Positions 8,515 to 17,779 of a stretch of DNA of 64,000 nucleotides are shown here, piece by piece. Positions within the stretch are counted from its first letter, which is position 1. Every line of letters starts with the position of its first letter. The DNA lies in contig CAVOVH010000012.1 of the NCBI GenBank assembly GCA_963699805.1, positions 124,001 through 188,000 on the forward strand. Direction: 5' to 3'. This stretch comes from JAGTVG01 sp963699805. Its GTDB lineage: Bacteria > Bacteroidota > Bacteroidia > Cytophagales > Cyclobacteriaceae. A program made the translations under genes and the position numbers. The notes below the pieces were generated by a model. It was not told the DNA's origin. It did no database searches and was given only the letters and a program-made list of their open reading frames with translations.

Positions 8515-9537
8515 ATGGAAACACGTCGTGAATTTCTGAAAAAAACGTCTGCCATATCCGCGCTCAGTCTTTTTGCCAACTGGACCATGGCGAGCCCCCC
8601 GGATGATAAGCTTGGCAAAGTACTTCCCCTGCGTCAGATCATACGGAATGGAGAAAAAACAACGGCATTTGCCATGGGTGGATACCATGCAGGGATCCCG
8701 GAAGATCCCAGTGAATCCGAACGAATGATCGAACGGGCCATCGAACTGGGTGTCCGGTTCTTTGACAATGCCCGGGTCTATCACCGGGGCCGCTCGGAAG
8801 AATATTACGGCCGTTTCCTCACGCCCAAATACCGCGATAATATTTTCCTGATGACGAAAAGTGCCTCAAGAAATGCCGCGGATGTCAGGAAAGACCTGGA
8901 TCTGTCCCTTTCAGCAATGAAAACCGACCACCTCGACCTCTGGCAGATCCATACCTTCACCACCAAAGAAGATGTGGATAACCGCCTCAATGAAGGAGTG
9001 CTGGATGTATTCCTGGATGCTAAAGAAAAAGGGAAAACCAGGTACATCGGCTTCACCAGCCACCAGAATCCGTCAACGATTCTCTATTTCCTGAACATAC
9101 TGAAAGAACGTGGTCTGGAATTGGACACCTGCCAGATGCCCTTGAATGTCTGCGATCCGAATTTTGAATCTTTCCAACATCTTGCACTGCCGACCCTCCT
9201 GGATCGTGAATATGGAGTCATTGCCATGAAAACGATGGCGGGCGGCAGTATGATGGGAAAACGGATCGATACCACACCTGCTGAAATTGCAACCGAAGAT
9301 ATTCCGAATGTAGTAGGGAAAGCGGGTATTACCTATGCTCAGCTTCATCAGTATGTATATGCCTTGCCAGTATCTGCACTCTGTAGCGGCTGTGATACCC
9401 TCCAGAAACTTGAAGATAATGTAGCGGTACTAAAGAATCTGAAAAAATTATCAAAAAGCGAGATGGCTGGTCTTGAAAATATGGTGAAACCTTATGCTGG
9501 CTACCTGGTGGAGAACTATAAGCGGGTGTTTGGATAA
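8515..9537 (+). CDS. TAT-signal aldo/keto reductase
   Basis: A 340-residue protein. The first residues METRREFLKK plus the hydrophobic AISALSLFANW form a twin-arginine signal, so export with bound cofactor is likely. The (beta/alpha)8 aldo/keto reductase catalytic tetrad is visible: D84 and Y89 in RFFDNARVYH, K115 in FLMTKSASR and H146 in LDLWQIHTF. FTSHQNPST and the C-terminal VSALCSGCDTLQKLEDNV also fit the family. The enzyme should reduce or oxidise carbonyl/hydroxyl groups with NAD(P)H; substrate unknown. The ATG at 8515 is preferred over the in-frame TTG at 8509 because it sits right at the TAT motif. The gene stands alone between the broken TPR gene and the inositol operon. Confidence 0.9.
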   Translation: METRREFLKKTSAISALSLFANWTMASPPDDKLGKVLPLRQIIRNGEKTTAFAMGGYHAGIPEDPSESERMIERAIELGVRFFDNARVYHRGRSEEYYGRFLTPKYRDNIFLMTKSASRNAADVRKDLDLSLSAMKTDHLDLWQIHTFTTKEDVDNRLNEGVLDVFLDAKEKGKTRYIGFTSHQNPSTILYFLNILKERGLELDTCQMPLNVCDPNFESFQHLALPTLLDREYGVIAMKTMAGGSMMGKRIDTTPAEIATEDIPNVVGKAGITYAQLHQYVYALPVSALCSGCDTLQKLEDNVAVLKNLKKLSKSEMAGLENMVKPYAGYLVENYKRVFG

Positions 9538-9566
9538 ATATTACTGGGAAACCGGGGATCCCGAGG

Positions 9567-9587
9567 CCCGACTCTGTCAGACTCGGG
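9567..9587 (+). terminator. Possible terminator hairpin after the aldo/keto reductase
   Basis: CCCGA (9567-9571) pairs with TCGGG (9583-9587), with a C-C mismatch and further pairing inside, 30 bases after the stop at 9537. It has no T-run, so intrinsic termination is uncertain. Confidence 0.3.
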
Positions 9588-9720
9588 GAATAGGGGAATC
9601 GGTTATATAGGGATTCCAGCCTTCACTCAGATACCTGGGTGGCTTCAGCTGGCACTGCGGGGAATCGATTCATGAGGGAATCAAGGAATTGGTCAATTGA
9701 CTAGGTAGTGACATGTGCGA

Positions 9721-9744
9721 CCAAGGAATTCCTAATTGCCTTGG
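9721..9744. repeat. Imperfect palindrome upstream of the inositol operon
   Basis: CCAAGGAATT (9721-9730) pairs with AATTGCCTTGG (9734-9744) except for one bulged G, with a three-base loop. It lies about 160 bases before iolJ. It could be an operator or a second terminator; nothing in the sequence decides. Confidence 0.35.
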
Positions 9745-9906
9745 CTCAATGCTGAGGCTGTACCATTAGAGGAAAAGTATAAACAGAACAATGCTTTCCT
9801 CCAAGGGTTGAGATCCAATCACAATTTTTTTTCCCAAAAACTAAATTTCATATCTTTAATGGATTTTCAGATCCGGATCAATACATTCTAATTAACAGAT
9901 ATTTTT

Positions 9907-10833
9907 ATGCTGGTTACACCGGGTGTCCTCTTCAGGAATTGTTATGGAAAATACGGCATCGCCGCCATTAACATCTGGTCAATGGAGCAGACCATTGCCC
10001 TCTTTTCAGCCTCAGAAAAAGCCAGGGCCCCCTTTATAGTCCAGACAACCCCGGCAGCCCGGAATTATGCCGGGCACGGAATGCTGTTGTCCATGATCCA
10101 GGCCGCCGCCTCCATGTTTCCAGGTACCCAGTATGCCATTCACCTGGATCATGGCAATGAGGAACATATTCTTTCTGCCTTGAATGCAGGAGGATATACT
10201 TCGGTGATGATCGACGCATCACATGATTCCTTTGAAAAAAACATTGCGAGAACAAAAATAATCGTGGATCTTGCTCACGATCAGGGCATTGAGGTGGAAG
10301 CGGAGCTGGGCCTACTGAGTGGGGTTGAAGATGATATAACCTCACGTGTCAGTATGTACACCCAGCCCGAGATGGTCGAGGAATTCGTAAATCTAACCCG
10401 TTGCGATAGCCTGGCCATTGCAGTTGGAACCAGCCACGGGGCCTATAAATTTTCAGGAGGAGAAGGACTCCAGTTTGAAATCCTACAGAAGATCCAGGAA
10501 AAGTTGCCCGGTTTTCCGCTGGTTCTCCATGGTGGATCAGCGGTAAATAGCATGGAAATCAGCCGGATCAACCAGACAGGAGGTAAACTTAAAACGGGAG
10601 CGAAAGGGGTAGATCCAGGGGAACTCAGGGAATCAATCCAATATGGGATCTGTAAAGTGAATATTGCCACCGACACCAGGCTGATCTGGACCCGGGTACA
10701 CCGGGAATTTTTTGAGGAATCTCCGGATCAGATCGATCCCATCCTTCCAGGTAAAACCTATATGCAGGAATTGAAAAAATTCATTATCGACAAGTTTAAA
10801 TTATTGGGCGCACTGGATAAAGCTGTTATATAA
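9907..10833 (+). CDS. iolJ: Class II aldolase, 5-keto-2-deoxy-6-phosphogluconate aldolase (IolJ type)
   Basis: A 308-residue class II fructose-bisphosphate aldolase family enzyme. Zn ligands and catalytic Asp are visible: HLDHG (D81, H82), GTSHGAY (H177) and VLHGGSA (H208), with the phosphate-binding segment KVNIATDTR near the end. General family members cleave fructose 1,6-bisphosphate, but its place as first gene of a complete inositol operon points to cleavage of 5-keto-2-deoxy-6-phosphogluconate into dihydroxyacetone phosphate and malonate semialdehyde in the cytoplasm. iolB follows after 19 bases. The functional assignment is from context; the family assignment is firm. Confidence 0.88.
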   Translation: MLVTPGVLFRNCYGKYGIAAINIWSMEQTIALFSASEKARAPFIVQTTPAARNYAGHGMLLSMIQAAASMFPGTQYAIHLDHGNEEHILSALNAGGYTSVMIDASHDSFEKNIARTKIIVDLAHDQGIEVEAELGLLSGVEDDITSRVSMYTQPEMVEEFVNLTRCDSLAIAVGTSHGAYKFSGGEGLQFEILQKIQEKLPGFPLVLHGGSAVNSMEISRINQTGGKLKTGAKGVDPGELRESIQYGICKVNIATDTRLIWTRVHREFFEESPDQIDPILPGKTYMQELKKFIIDKFKLLGALDKAVI

Positions 10834-10852
10834 ACTACAAAAAAGAATACCT

Positions 10853-11734
10853 ATGAACCGGGACAAAAAATATCCATTATTATGTAAACCATCTCAAAAT
10901 TCCGGGATTTACCAGCGCATCACTCGGGAAGAAGCTGAATGGCAATACCTGAATTTTGAAGCCAGGCTGATGAAGAAAGGAGAAATCTGGAGTGGGTATA
11001 CGGGAGGGAATGAATATGGGATCATCTTATTGGGAGGGAACTATTCTGTCAAAACAGAAAAAGGTAACTGGGAAACCAGGGATGGAAGAGAAAATGTGTT
11101 CAGCGGAATCGCCCATACGCTCTACCTTCCCAGGTATACATCCTTCGAATTGACCGCTGAAAGTGAGTGGCTTGACATCGCCTATGGCTGGTGCGAAACC
11201 GATCAGGATCATCCTCCTGTTTTTAAAAGGCCGGAGGAGTCAGCCATTGAGATCCGGGGTGGGGACAATGCAACCCGGCAGATCAACAGCCTGATTGAGC
11301 CTGGTTTTGATTGTCACCGGCTGGTTTCCGTGGAAGTATATACTCCTTCCGGTAACTGGAGCTCTTTCCCGGCTCATAAGCATGATGAGCGAACTCTCGA
11401 TGATTCCGGAAATATTAAAGAAGCTCGCCTCGAAGAGGTCTATTTTTATAAAATCAACAAAGCCCAGGGTTTTGCCATTCAACAGATCTATACGGCTGAC
11501 AGGAGTCTGAATGAGATTGCCGTTGCCCGTAATAATGATGTAGTGCTGGTCCCGAAAGGATACCACCCGGTAGTGGCAGGACATGGGTATGATGTGTATT
11601 ATCTGAATTTCCTGACAGGCAGCGATCAATCACTGGCCAATTCCGATGATCCCGATCATCGATGGATCTATCATTCCTGGAAAGGAAAAGATCCCCGGTT
11701 ACCGATGGTCCAGGCAGTGAAAAACAGAAATTAA
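10853..11734 (+). CDS. iolB: 5-deoxy-glucuronate isomerase
   Basis: A 293-residue IolB-family bicupin. The metal site of the C-terminal cupin is visible: H175 and H177 in SFPAHKHDER, a Glu in LEEVYFY (194-195) and H238 in PKGYHPVVAG. It converts 5-deoxy-D-glucuronate from IolD into 5-keto-2-deoxy-D-gluconate. Only one base separates its stop from the iolC start, so translation is probably coupled. Length fits the family (about 270-300). Confidence 0.93.
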   Translation: MNRDKKYPLLCKPSQNSGIYQRITREEAEWQYLNFEARLMKKGEIWSGYTGGNEYGIILLGGNYSVKTEKGNWETRDGRENVFSGIAHTLYLPRYTSFELTAESEWLDIAYGWCETDQDHPPVFKRPEESAIEIRGGDNATRQINSLIEPGFDCHRLVSVEVYTPSGNWSSFPAHKHDERTLDDSGNIKEARLEEVYFYKINKAQGFAIQQIYTADRSLNEIAVARNNDVVLVPKGYHPVVAGHGYDVYYLNFLTGSDQSLANSDDPDHRWIYHSWKGKDPRLPMVQAVKNRN

Positions 11735-11735
11735 T

Positions 11736-12749
11736 ATGGAAAATATAAAATTTGATGTCACGTGTATGGGCAGGTCCTCAATCGACCTGTATTCCCAGGA
11801 ACCCGGAACCCCCTTTGAGGAGATCTCAGGATTCAACGCATTTGTAGGGGGATCACCGTTGAATATATCCGTAGGATGCAGCCGTCTTGGATTACGGGCC
11901 TCCCTCCTGACGGCAGTTGGAAAGGATAAGGTAGGGGATTTTATTTTAAATTTTTTAAAAAAGGAAAAAGTGAACACCGATCATATTCCGGTGATCGATG
12001 GTTCAAGAAGCTCGGCAGTCATATTGGGCATTGAACCGCCTGATAAATTTCCACTGGTCTATTACCGTGACAATGCAGCCGATTCACAGTTAACGATCGA
12101 CCATGTCCTGGCCGCTGAAATCGAAAAAAGCAGGCTTTTGCAGATCTCAGGCACTGCCCTGAATATGGAGCCGACGAGAAGTGCTGCTTTCCTGGCTGCC
12201 GAAATCGCCAGGTCCGATGGGATCCCTGTCTTGCTGGATCTTGACTTCAGGGCTGACCAATGGCATGATATCCGGGCTTTTGGCGTTACGGCACGGGCCT
12301 TTCTGAACCACACAGATATCGTACTCGGAACGGAAGAGGAGATCCTGGCGACGTATCTCCGGGATATATCCCAATTGACCATCGAACATCAGCAGATCTC
12401 GGCACCTGATATCAAAGGTGACATCCAGGAAGCCATTTCACAGGTGTTAAAAACAGGCATCAAGGCTTTTATCATGAAAACCGGATCCAGGGGCGCCGCT
12501 GTTTATCTGCCTGACCAGCAGAAGATCGTCGTTCCCGGCTTCCCGGTGAAGATCCTGAACATCCTGGGAGCAGGCGATGCCTTTGCGGCCGGATTTATTT
12601 ATGGGTACCTGAAAGCATGGGACTGGTATAAATGCTGCAGAATGGGAAATGCCTGCGGAGCCCATGTCGTGACAAAACCCGGATGTGCCAATTTTAATCC
12701 TTATGAAGATGAGATCCTGGAATTTATTGAAGCTCATGGCGGTTTCTGA
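11736..12749 (+). CDS. iolC: 5-keto-2-deoxygluconokinase (PfkB family)
   Basis: A 337-residue ribokinase/PfkB-family kinase. The N-terminal sugar-binding signature is at about 37-47 (FVGGSPLNISV) and the C-terminal ATP/anion-hole signature GAGDAFAAGFIYG is at 278-290, with D281 as catalytic base. It phosphorylates 5-keto-2-deoxygluconate to the 6-phosphate, the substrate of the aldolase IolJ. The long C-terminal aldolase-like domain found in some IolC proteins is absent, which fits with a separate iolJ in the operon. Specificity is inferred from the operon. Confidence 0.9.
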   Translation: MENIKFDVTCMGRSSIDLYSQEPGTPFEEISGFNAFVGGSPLNISVGCSRLGLRASLLTAVGKDKVGDFILNFLKKEKVNTDHIPVIDGSRSSAVILGIEPPDKFPLVYYRDNAADSQLTIDHVLAAEIEKSRLLQISGTALNMEPTRSAAFLAAEIARSDGIPVLLDLDFRADQWHDIRAFGVTARAFLNHTDIVLGTEEEILATYLRDISQLTIEHQQISAPDIKGDIQEAISQVLKTGIKAFIMKTGSRGAAVYLPDQQKIVVPGFPVKILNILGAGDAFAAGFIYGYLKAWDWYKCCRMGNACGAHVVTKPGCANFNPYEDEILEFIEAHGGF

Positions 12750-12779
12750 TGATCTGCCAGAATAAAAAATAGATTACAT

Positions 12780-14645
12780 ATGAAAACAATCAAGTTAACA
12801 GCCGCACAGGCATTGATTTCCTTCCTTAAAAATCAATACGTAGAAAGAGATGGTCACGAAAATCTCTTTTTTAATGGATGCTTGGGCATCTTCGGACATG
12901 GGAATGTGGCCGGCATCGGGCAGGCATTGTTACAATATCCGGAATTCAGGTATTACCTGGTCCGAAATGAGCAGGCGGCAGTTCATATTGCGGCCGGATA
13001 TGCTAAAATGAAAAACCGTTTATCAACTTTCGCCTGTACCTCCTCCATCGGTCCCGGAGCCACCAACATGCTGACCGCAGCTGCAGGTGCCACGATCAAC
13101 CGGTTGCCGGTACTGTTGATTCCTGGTGATATTTTCTCACGTCGCAATGTGGCGCCTGTATTACAGCAACTGGAATCCAGTATTTCACAGGATATATCAG
13201 TAAATGATTGTTTTAAGCCCGTTTCCAGGTACTGGGACCGGATCAACCGCCCGGACCAGCTGATCACCTCCCTGCCGGAAGCCATGCGGGTGCTCACTTC
13301 TCCAGCAGATACAGGAGCCGTCACCCTGGCTTTTCCACAGGATGTACAGACTGAAACTTATGATTATCCGTTGGAATTATTCAATAAACGCACCTGGCAT
13401 ATCCCAAGACCGAGACCAGACAAAGCGGCCCTGGTCAGGGCGATCAAACTGATAAAAGGGGCTCGTGCGCCCTTGATCGTGTCAGGTGGAGGCATCCATT
13501 ACAGCGAAGCTGAAGAGGAATTAAGGACCTTCGTAGAACTGACCGGAATACCCATTGCAGAAACCTTTGCTGGCAAAGGATCCCTTCCCTATGATCATCC
13601 ATCGAATTTGGGAGCCATAGGTGCCACAGGAACGGAAGGGGCAAATGAAATCAGCCGGAAGGCCGACCTGATCATTGGCATCGGTACCCGTTACAGCGAT
13701 TTCACGACCGCCTCCAAGACGGCTTTTCAAAGAGAGAATGTCCAATTTGTCAATATCAATGTTGGTGAATTCGATGCCTTTAAACACAGTGCGCTGGCTT
13801 TGAACGGGGATGCAAAGGTGATACTGCAGGAACTTTCAGAGAACACAGGAAATTATCAGGTCGAAAAATCTTACCGGGATCAGGTAGCGAATTACAATAA
13901 GCGTTGGGATGAAAAAGTAACGGCCGCCTATACCCCGGAAGGAGAGGGACTGCCCAGTCAAAGTGAAGTGATCGGAGCAGTGAATGAGTTCTCAGATCCA
14001 GGAGACGTCCTGGTTTGTGCTTCCGGAAGTCTGCCCGGAGATCTGCATAAATTATGGCGTACCAGGGAGTCAAAAGGATTTCACCTGGAATATGGTTATT
14101 CATGTATGGGCTATGAGATCGCAGGAGGTCTCGGAGCTAAAATGGCATGTCCGGATCGCGAAATTTATGTCATGGTGGGAGACGGAGGATATCTGATGAT
14201 GCCATCTGAAATTGTCACCTCCATTCAGGAAGGGTATAAACTCACCATCATACTAATCGACAACAAAGGATTCGCCAGCATTGGAGGTTTATCAAAATCG
14301 ATCGGTAATGAAGGATTCGGAACCCAGTATAAATACCGGGATCAAAATACAGGTCTTCTTGAGGGCGACTATCTGCCGGTAGACCTGGCCGCCAATGCCG
14401 CCAGCCTGGGAGCGGAAGTGATCAAAACAGATAGCATCGCATCCTTTAAAAATGCTTTAAAGCAGGCAAAATCTTTCAGTAAAACCACGGTTATTTACAT
14501 TGAAACAGTCCCTGAAAGAAAAATAGCCGGGTACGGCTACGCCTGGTGGGACGTTCCAGTGGCGGAAGTATCCGAATTAAAAAGTGTACAGGAAGCACGT
14601 AAAAAGTATGACGAAGAAAGAAAGAACCAGAAATATTATCTTTAA
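12780..14645 (+). CDS. iolD: 3D-(3,5/4)-trihydroxycyclohexane-1,2-dione hydrolase
   Basis: A 621-residue thiamine diphosphate enzyme of the acetolactate synthase superfamily. The N-terminal pyrimidine-binding domain has the catalytic Glu in VRNEQAAVHIAAGYAKM (about residue 64). The central domain is about 205-340. The C-terminal pyrophosphate domain has the GDG...N motif (VGDGGYLMM to LIDNKGFASIGG). The pair of insertions and the C-terminal YGYAWWDVPVAEVS are typical of IolD. It hydrolyses the cyclic dione made by IolE, opening the ring to 5-deoxy-D-glucuronate. It is flanked by iolC and the symporter at short spacing. Confidence 0.94.
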   Translation: MKTIKLTAAQALISFLKNQYVERDGHENLFFNGCLGIFGHGNVAGIGQALLQYPEFRYYLVRNEQAAVHIAAGYAKMKNRLSTFACTSSIGPGATNMLTAAAGATINRLPVLLIPGDIFSRRNVAPVLQQLESSISQDISVNDCFKPVSRYWDRINRPDQLITSLPEAMRVLTSPADTGAVTLAFPQDVQTETYDYPLELFNKRTWHIPRPRPDKAALVRAIKLIKGARAPLIVSGGGIHYSEAEEELRTFVELTGIPIAETFAGKGSLPYDHPSNLGAIGATGTEGANEISRKADLIIGIGTRYSDFTTASKTAFQRENVQFVNINVGEFDAFKHSALALNGDAKVILQELSENTGNYQVEKSYRDQVANYNKRWDEKVTAAYTPEGEGLPSQSEVIGAVNEFSDPGDVLVCASGSLPGDLHKLWRTRESKGFHLEYGYSCMGYEIAGGLGAKMACPDREIYVMVGDGGYLMMPSEIVTSIQEGYKLTIILIDNKGFASIGGLSKSIGNEGFGTQYKYRDQNTGLLEGDYLPVDLAANAASLGAEVIKTDSIASFKNALKQAKSFSKTTVIYIETVPERKIAGYGYAWWDVPVAEVSELKSVQEARKKYDEERKNQKYYL

Positions 14646-14664
14646 ACCAACCTCATTGTAAGGA

Positions 14665-16248
14665 ATGCAGCCATTAACGATCCTGTCATTTTTAGCTTTT
14701 ACAGGCTTTGTAGCCTTTTACGCCTGGTTCAGACTAAGAAAAGACAAGCTTGATTCTTCCGATGGTTTTTTCCTGGGAGGCAGGAGTCTGTCTGGCATCG
14801 TCATTGCCGGATCGATGTTGCTGACGAATATATCTACGGAACATCTGATTGGCATGAATGGTTCCTCCTATAAAAATGGGTTTATTATCATCGCCTGGGA
14901 AGTGACCTCGGCCATTGCCCTGATATTTGCGGCCCTTTATTTTGTACCGAAATACCTGCGGATGGGATTGTCTACCATCCCCCAGTATCTGGAAAGCCGG
15001 TATGATCCGGCCACCAGGACCCTGGTCGCTTTGTTCTTGATGGTATCCTTTGTGGTCACGCTCCTGCCCATTGTATTATATACCGGGGGCATCAACCTTG
15101 AAAGTATCTTCAATGTATCAGAAGTACTTGGAGTCACTAAATCGGAGGGCTTATGGATCACCGTGGTAGTAGTTGGAATCATCGGATCCATTTATGCCAT
15201 ATTCGGAGGATTAAAGGCAGTGGCCGTATCGGATACGGTCAACGGATATGGGCTGCTGATTGGTGGACTGCTAGTCCCTGTACTGGCCTTGCTGGACATC
15301 GGGGATGGTAATGTACTTACCGGGTTATCCAAGGTCTATCAGAAAGTGCCTGAAAAATTCAACGTGATCGGTGCCCGTGATTCCGTTCTGCCTTTTGAAA
15401 CCCTTTTCACAGGGCTGGTGATCAACCAGATTTATTTCTGGTGCATGAACCAAACCATCGTTCAGCGGGCTCTGGGTGCTAAAAATCTTGTGGAAGCGCA
15501 GAAAGGACTCCTTTATACCGGAGTTTTTAAGATCCTCATCCCATTGATCATCGTCCTGCCTGGAGTGATCGGATTTTATTATTTTGGAGACAAGTATTAT
15601 GATGTCCAGGATACCGTATACCCCGAACTGGTGAAAAAAGTACTTCCCCTTGGCTTTGTCGGATTTTTTGCGGCGGTGGTCATGGGCGCCGTTCTGAGTA
15701 CTTTCAACAGTGTGCTGAACAGTGCGGCCACTATCTTCAGCATTGATGTATATAAAAGACATCTTAACAAAAGGGCCAGTGAGCACAGGATGGTGAAGGT
15801 TGGCAAAGGGGTCTCGTCGATCCTGGCCATTTTTGCCATTTCAACAGCTCCACTGGTCGCCAATGCACCGGAAGGGCTTTACCAGTTATTGCAACAACTG
15901 AACGGAATTTTTTTCATTCCCATTGCCTCCATCATGCTGGCAGGTTTTTTTATCAAAAGAATTTCTGCCATGGGTGCCAAGATTGCACTATTCACCGGGC
16001 TTTCATTCTACATTATAGTCACTTTTGTACTAAAGACCAACATCCATTTTGTACACGTATGGGGCATTGAATTTTTACTGAACCTGGGCGTAATGTTCAT
16101 TGTTTCCTATTACTATCCTGATAAAAGTGAAAAGGATATGAAGTCTATGGAAGTTATTGACATGACTCCCTGGAAATTTGCCCCTGTTTTATCCATAATT
16201 TTATTTATTACGACTATATTGATATATATTTTTCTGGGTCATCAGTAA
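14665..16248 (+). CDS. Sodium:solute symporter, probable inositol importer
   Basis: A 527-residue SSS (SLC5) family transporter with about 13-14 hydrophobic helices. The start DGFFLGGRSLSGIVIAGSM and NISTEHLIGMNGSSY resemble the SglT-like branch for sugars and polyols. The position inside the inositol operon, 19 bases after iolD and 45 before iolA, makes sodium-driven inositol uptake across the inner membrane the best guess. There is no signal peptide beyond the first helix. The substrate is inferred. Confidence 0.9.
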   Translation: MQPLTILSFLAFTGFVAFYAWFRLRKDKLDSSDGFFLGGRSLSGIVIAGSMLLTNISTEHLIGMNGSSYKNGFIIIAWEVTSAIALIFAALYFVPKYLRMGLSTIPQYLESRYDPATRTLVALFLMVSFVVTLLPIVLYTGGINLESIFNVSEVLGVTKSEGLWITVVVVGIIGSIYAIFGGLKAVAVSDTVNGYGLLIGGLLVPVLALLDIGDGNVLTGLSKVYQKVPEKFNVIGARDSVLPFETLFTGLVINQIYFWCMNQTIVQRALGAKNLVEAQKGLLYTGVFKILIPLIIVLPGVIGFYYFGDKYYDVQDTVYPELVKKVLPLGFVGFFAAVVMGAVLSTFNSVLNSAATIFSIDVYKRHLNKRASEHRMVKVGKGVSSILAIFAISTAPLVANAPEGLYQLLQQLNGIFFIPIASIMLAGFFIKRISAMGAKIALFTGLSFYIIVTFVLKTNIHFVHVWGIEFLLNLGVMFIVSYYYPDKSEKDMKSMEVIDMTPWKFAPVLSIILFITTILIYIFLGHQ

Positions 16249-16293
16249 CCTGGATTTTGATACTCATGAACCAACTCGTTTAAAATATTTTTA

Positions 16294-17769
16294 ATGGAAG
16301 TATTAAAGTGTTATATCGACGGCAAATGGATCGCAAGCAAGGAAAATCATCGTATCGAAGTATTAAATCCAGCCACACAGGAAGTCCTGGGACTTGTTCC
16401 CTTTGGTAAAAATACAGCCGCTGACGTGGATGCGGCCGTGGTGGCTGCCAAAAAGGCTTATGAGGAATGGAGCCAGCTTCCGGCAATGACCCGTGTCCAG
16501 CCATTGTATGAATTAAAGCGGCTATTGGAGAAAAACCTGGATGAACTGGCCCGTATCATCACCATGGAATGTGGAAAGACATTCGCGGAATCGAGGGGAG
16601 AAATGCAGCGTGCCATTGAAAATGTGGAGATGGCTTGTGGAACCCCTTCCCTGATCCAAAGTGAATTCTCTGAAAATATTGCCCAGGGGATCGATGAATT
16701 TATGATCCGACAACCGCTTGGAGTATGTGCCAGCATTTCCCCTTTTAATTTCCCCGGCATGATCCCGTTCTGGTTTCTACCGTATGCGATCGCCTGTGGA
16801 AACACTTTCATCGTAAAACCATCGGAAAAAGTACCACTGACCATGATGAAAGTTTTTGAGCTGATCGACCTGCTCGATCTGCCAGATGGAGTACTCAACC
16901 TGGTGCATGGAGGGAAAGAAAGTGCAGAGACATTGTTGGAACATCCGGATATCAAAGCCATCAGTTTTGTGGGATCAACGGCTGTTGCCAGACAGATTTA
17001 TGCAAAGGCTGCCACGGCCGGCAAACGGGTACAGGCTCAGGGAGGTGCTAAAAATCCGATCGTCATCCTACCGGATGCCGACATCGAAATGTCGACCAGG
17101 ATCATCAACGATAGCGTTTTCGGATGTGCAGGACAACGGTGTCTTGCCGCTTCCAATATTCTGACCGTCGGAGATCAAAAGGGTGCTATCAGGGAAAGCA
17201 TCTATGAATCAGCAAAAAACCGGAAGACTGGCTATGGACTGGATACTGGAGTGGAAATGGGGCCGGTGATTACCAGGGAAAGTAAAATCCGAGTGTCAGG
17301 TTTGATCGACCAGGCCGAATCGGAAGGTGCCAGTATCCTGCTGGACGGACGAAAAGAAAGGATTCAAGGCTACGAAGAGGGTAATTTTATCCGGCCTACC
17401 ATCCTGGAATCAGTGCCCCAGAAAAGCAATATCATTAATACCGAAATATTCGGGCCGGTAATGAGCCTGTTTGCAGTATCAGATCTTGACACGGCCATCG
17501 CTTTCGTGAACCGGAACAACTATGGCAACATGGCCTGTATATTCACCTCAAGTGGGCTACATGCCCGGACCTTCAGAAGCCTGGCAAAGGCCGGTAATAT
17601 TGGCATCAATATTGGCGTTGCCGCCCCGATGGCACAGTTCCCCTTCAGTGGTTGGGGGGACAGTTTTTTCGGAGACCTCCACGGCCAGGGAAGGCATGCG
17701 ATTGAATTTTTTACCCAAACCAAAATCATTGTCGAACGGTGGCCAAAAGAATGGTCTCGAAAATTTTAA
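16294..17769 (+). CDS. iolA: CoA-acylating (methyl)malonate-semialdehyde dehydrogenase
   Basis: A 491-residue aldehyde dehydrogenase. The catalytic Cys is in GCAGQRCLAAS (around residue 287). The usual catalytic Glu position is occupied by Asn (GGAKNPIVILPDAD), which is characteristic of the CoA-dependent methylmalonate-semialdehyde dehydrogenase group. NAD-binding residues lie around SPFNFPGMIPFWF and FVGSTAVARQIY. It converts malonate semialdehyde from IolJ into acetyl-CoA and CO2, the last step of inositol breakdown. Family and context agree. iolE follows after 10 bases. Confidence 0.93.
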   Translation: MEVLKCYIDGKWIASKENHRIEVLNPATQEVLGLVPFGKNTAADVDAAVVAAKKAYEEWSQLPAMTRVQPLYELKRLLEKNLDELARIITMECGKTFAESRGEMQRAIENVEMACGTPSLIQSEFSENIAQGIDEFMIRQPLGVCASISPFNFPGMIPFWFLPYAIACGNTFIVKPSEKVPLTMMKVFELIDLLDLPDGVLNLVHGGKESAETLLEHPDIKAISFVGSTAVARQIYAKAATAGKRVQAQGGAKNPIVILPDADIEMSTRIINDSVFGCAGQRCLAASNILTVGDQKGAIRESIYESAKNRKTGYGLDTGVEMGPVITRESKIRVSGLIDQAESEGASILLDGRKERIQGYEEGNFIRPTILESVPQKSNIINTEIFGPVMSLFAVSDLDTAIAFVNRNNYGNMACIFTSSGLHARTFRSLAKAGNIGINIGVAAPMAQFPFSGWGDSFFGDLHGQGRHAIEFFTQTKIIVERWPKEWSRKF

Positions 17770-17779
17770 ATATTTTTTT

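Larger units (their letters stand above)
9538..9906. other. Intergenic region upstream of the inositol operon
   Basis: No gene seen. It holds two hairpins listed separately (9567-9587 and 9721-9744). TATCTTTA at 9851-9858, with a T-rich run about 19 bases upstream, is a weak candidate for the operon promoter. No regulator gene (such as an IolR) is adjacent. Confidence 0.5.

Noticed and set aside
17522..17779. Longer iolE start inside iolA
   Set aside because: The frame extends back by chance; the family start NAPCSWG is at the ATG 17780, ten bases after the iolA stop.
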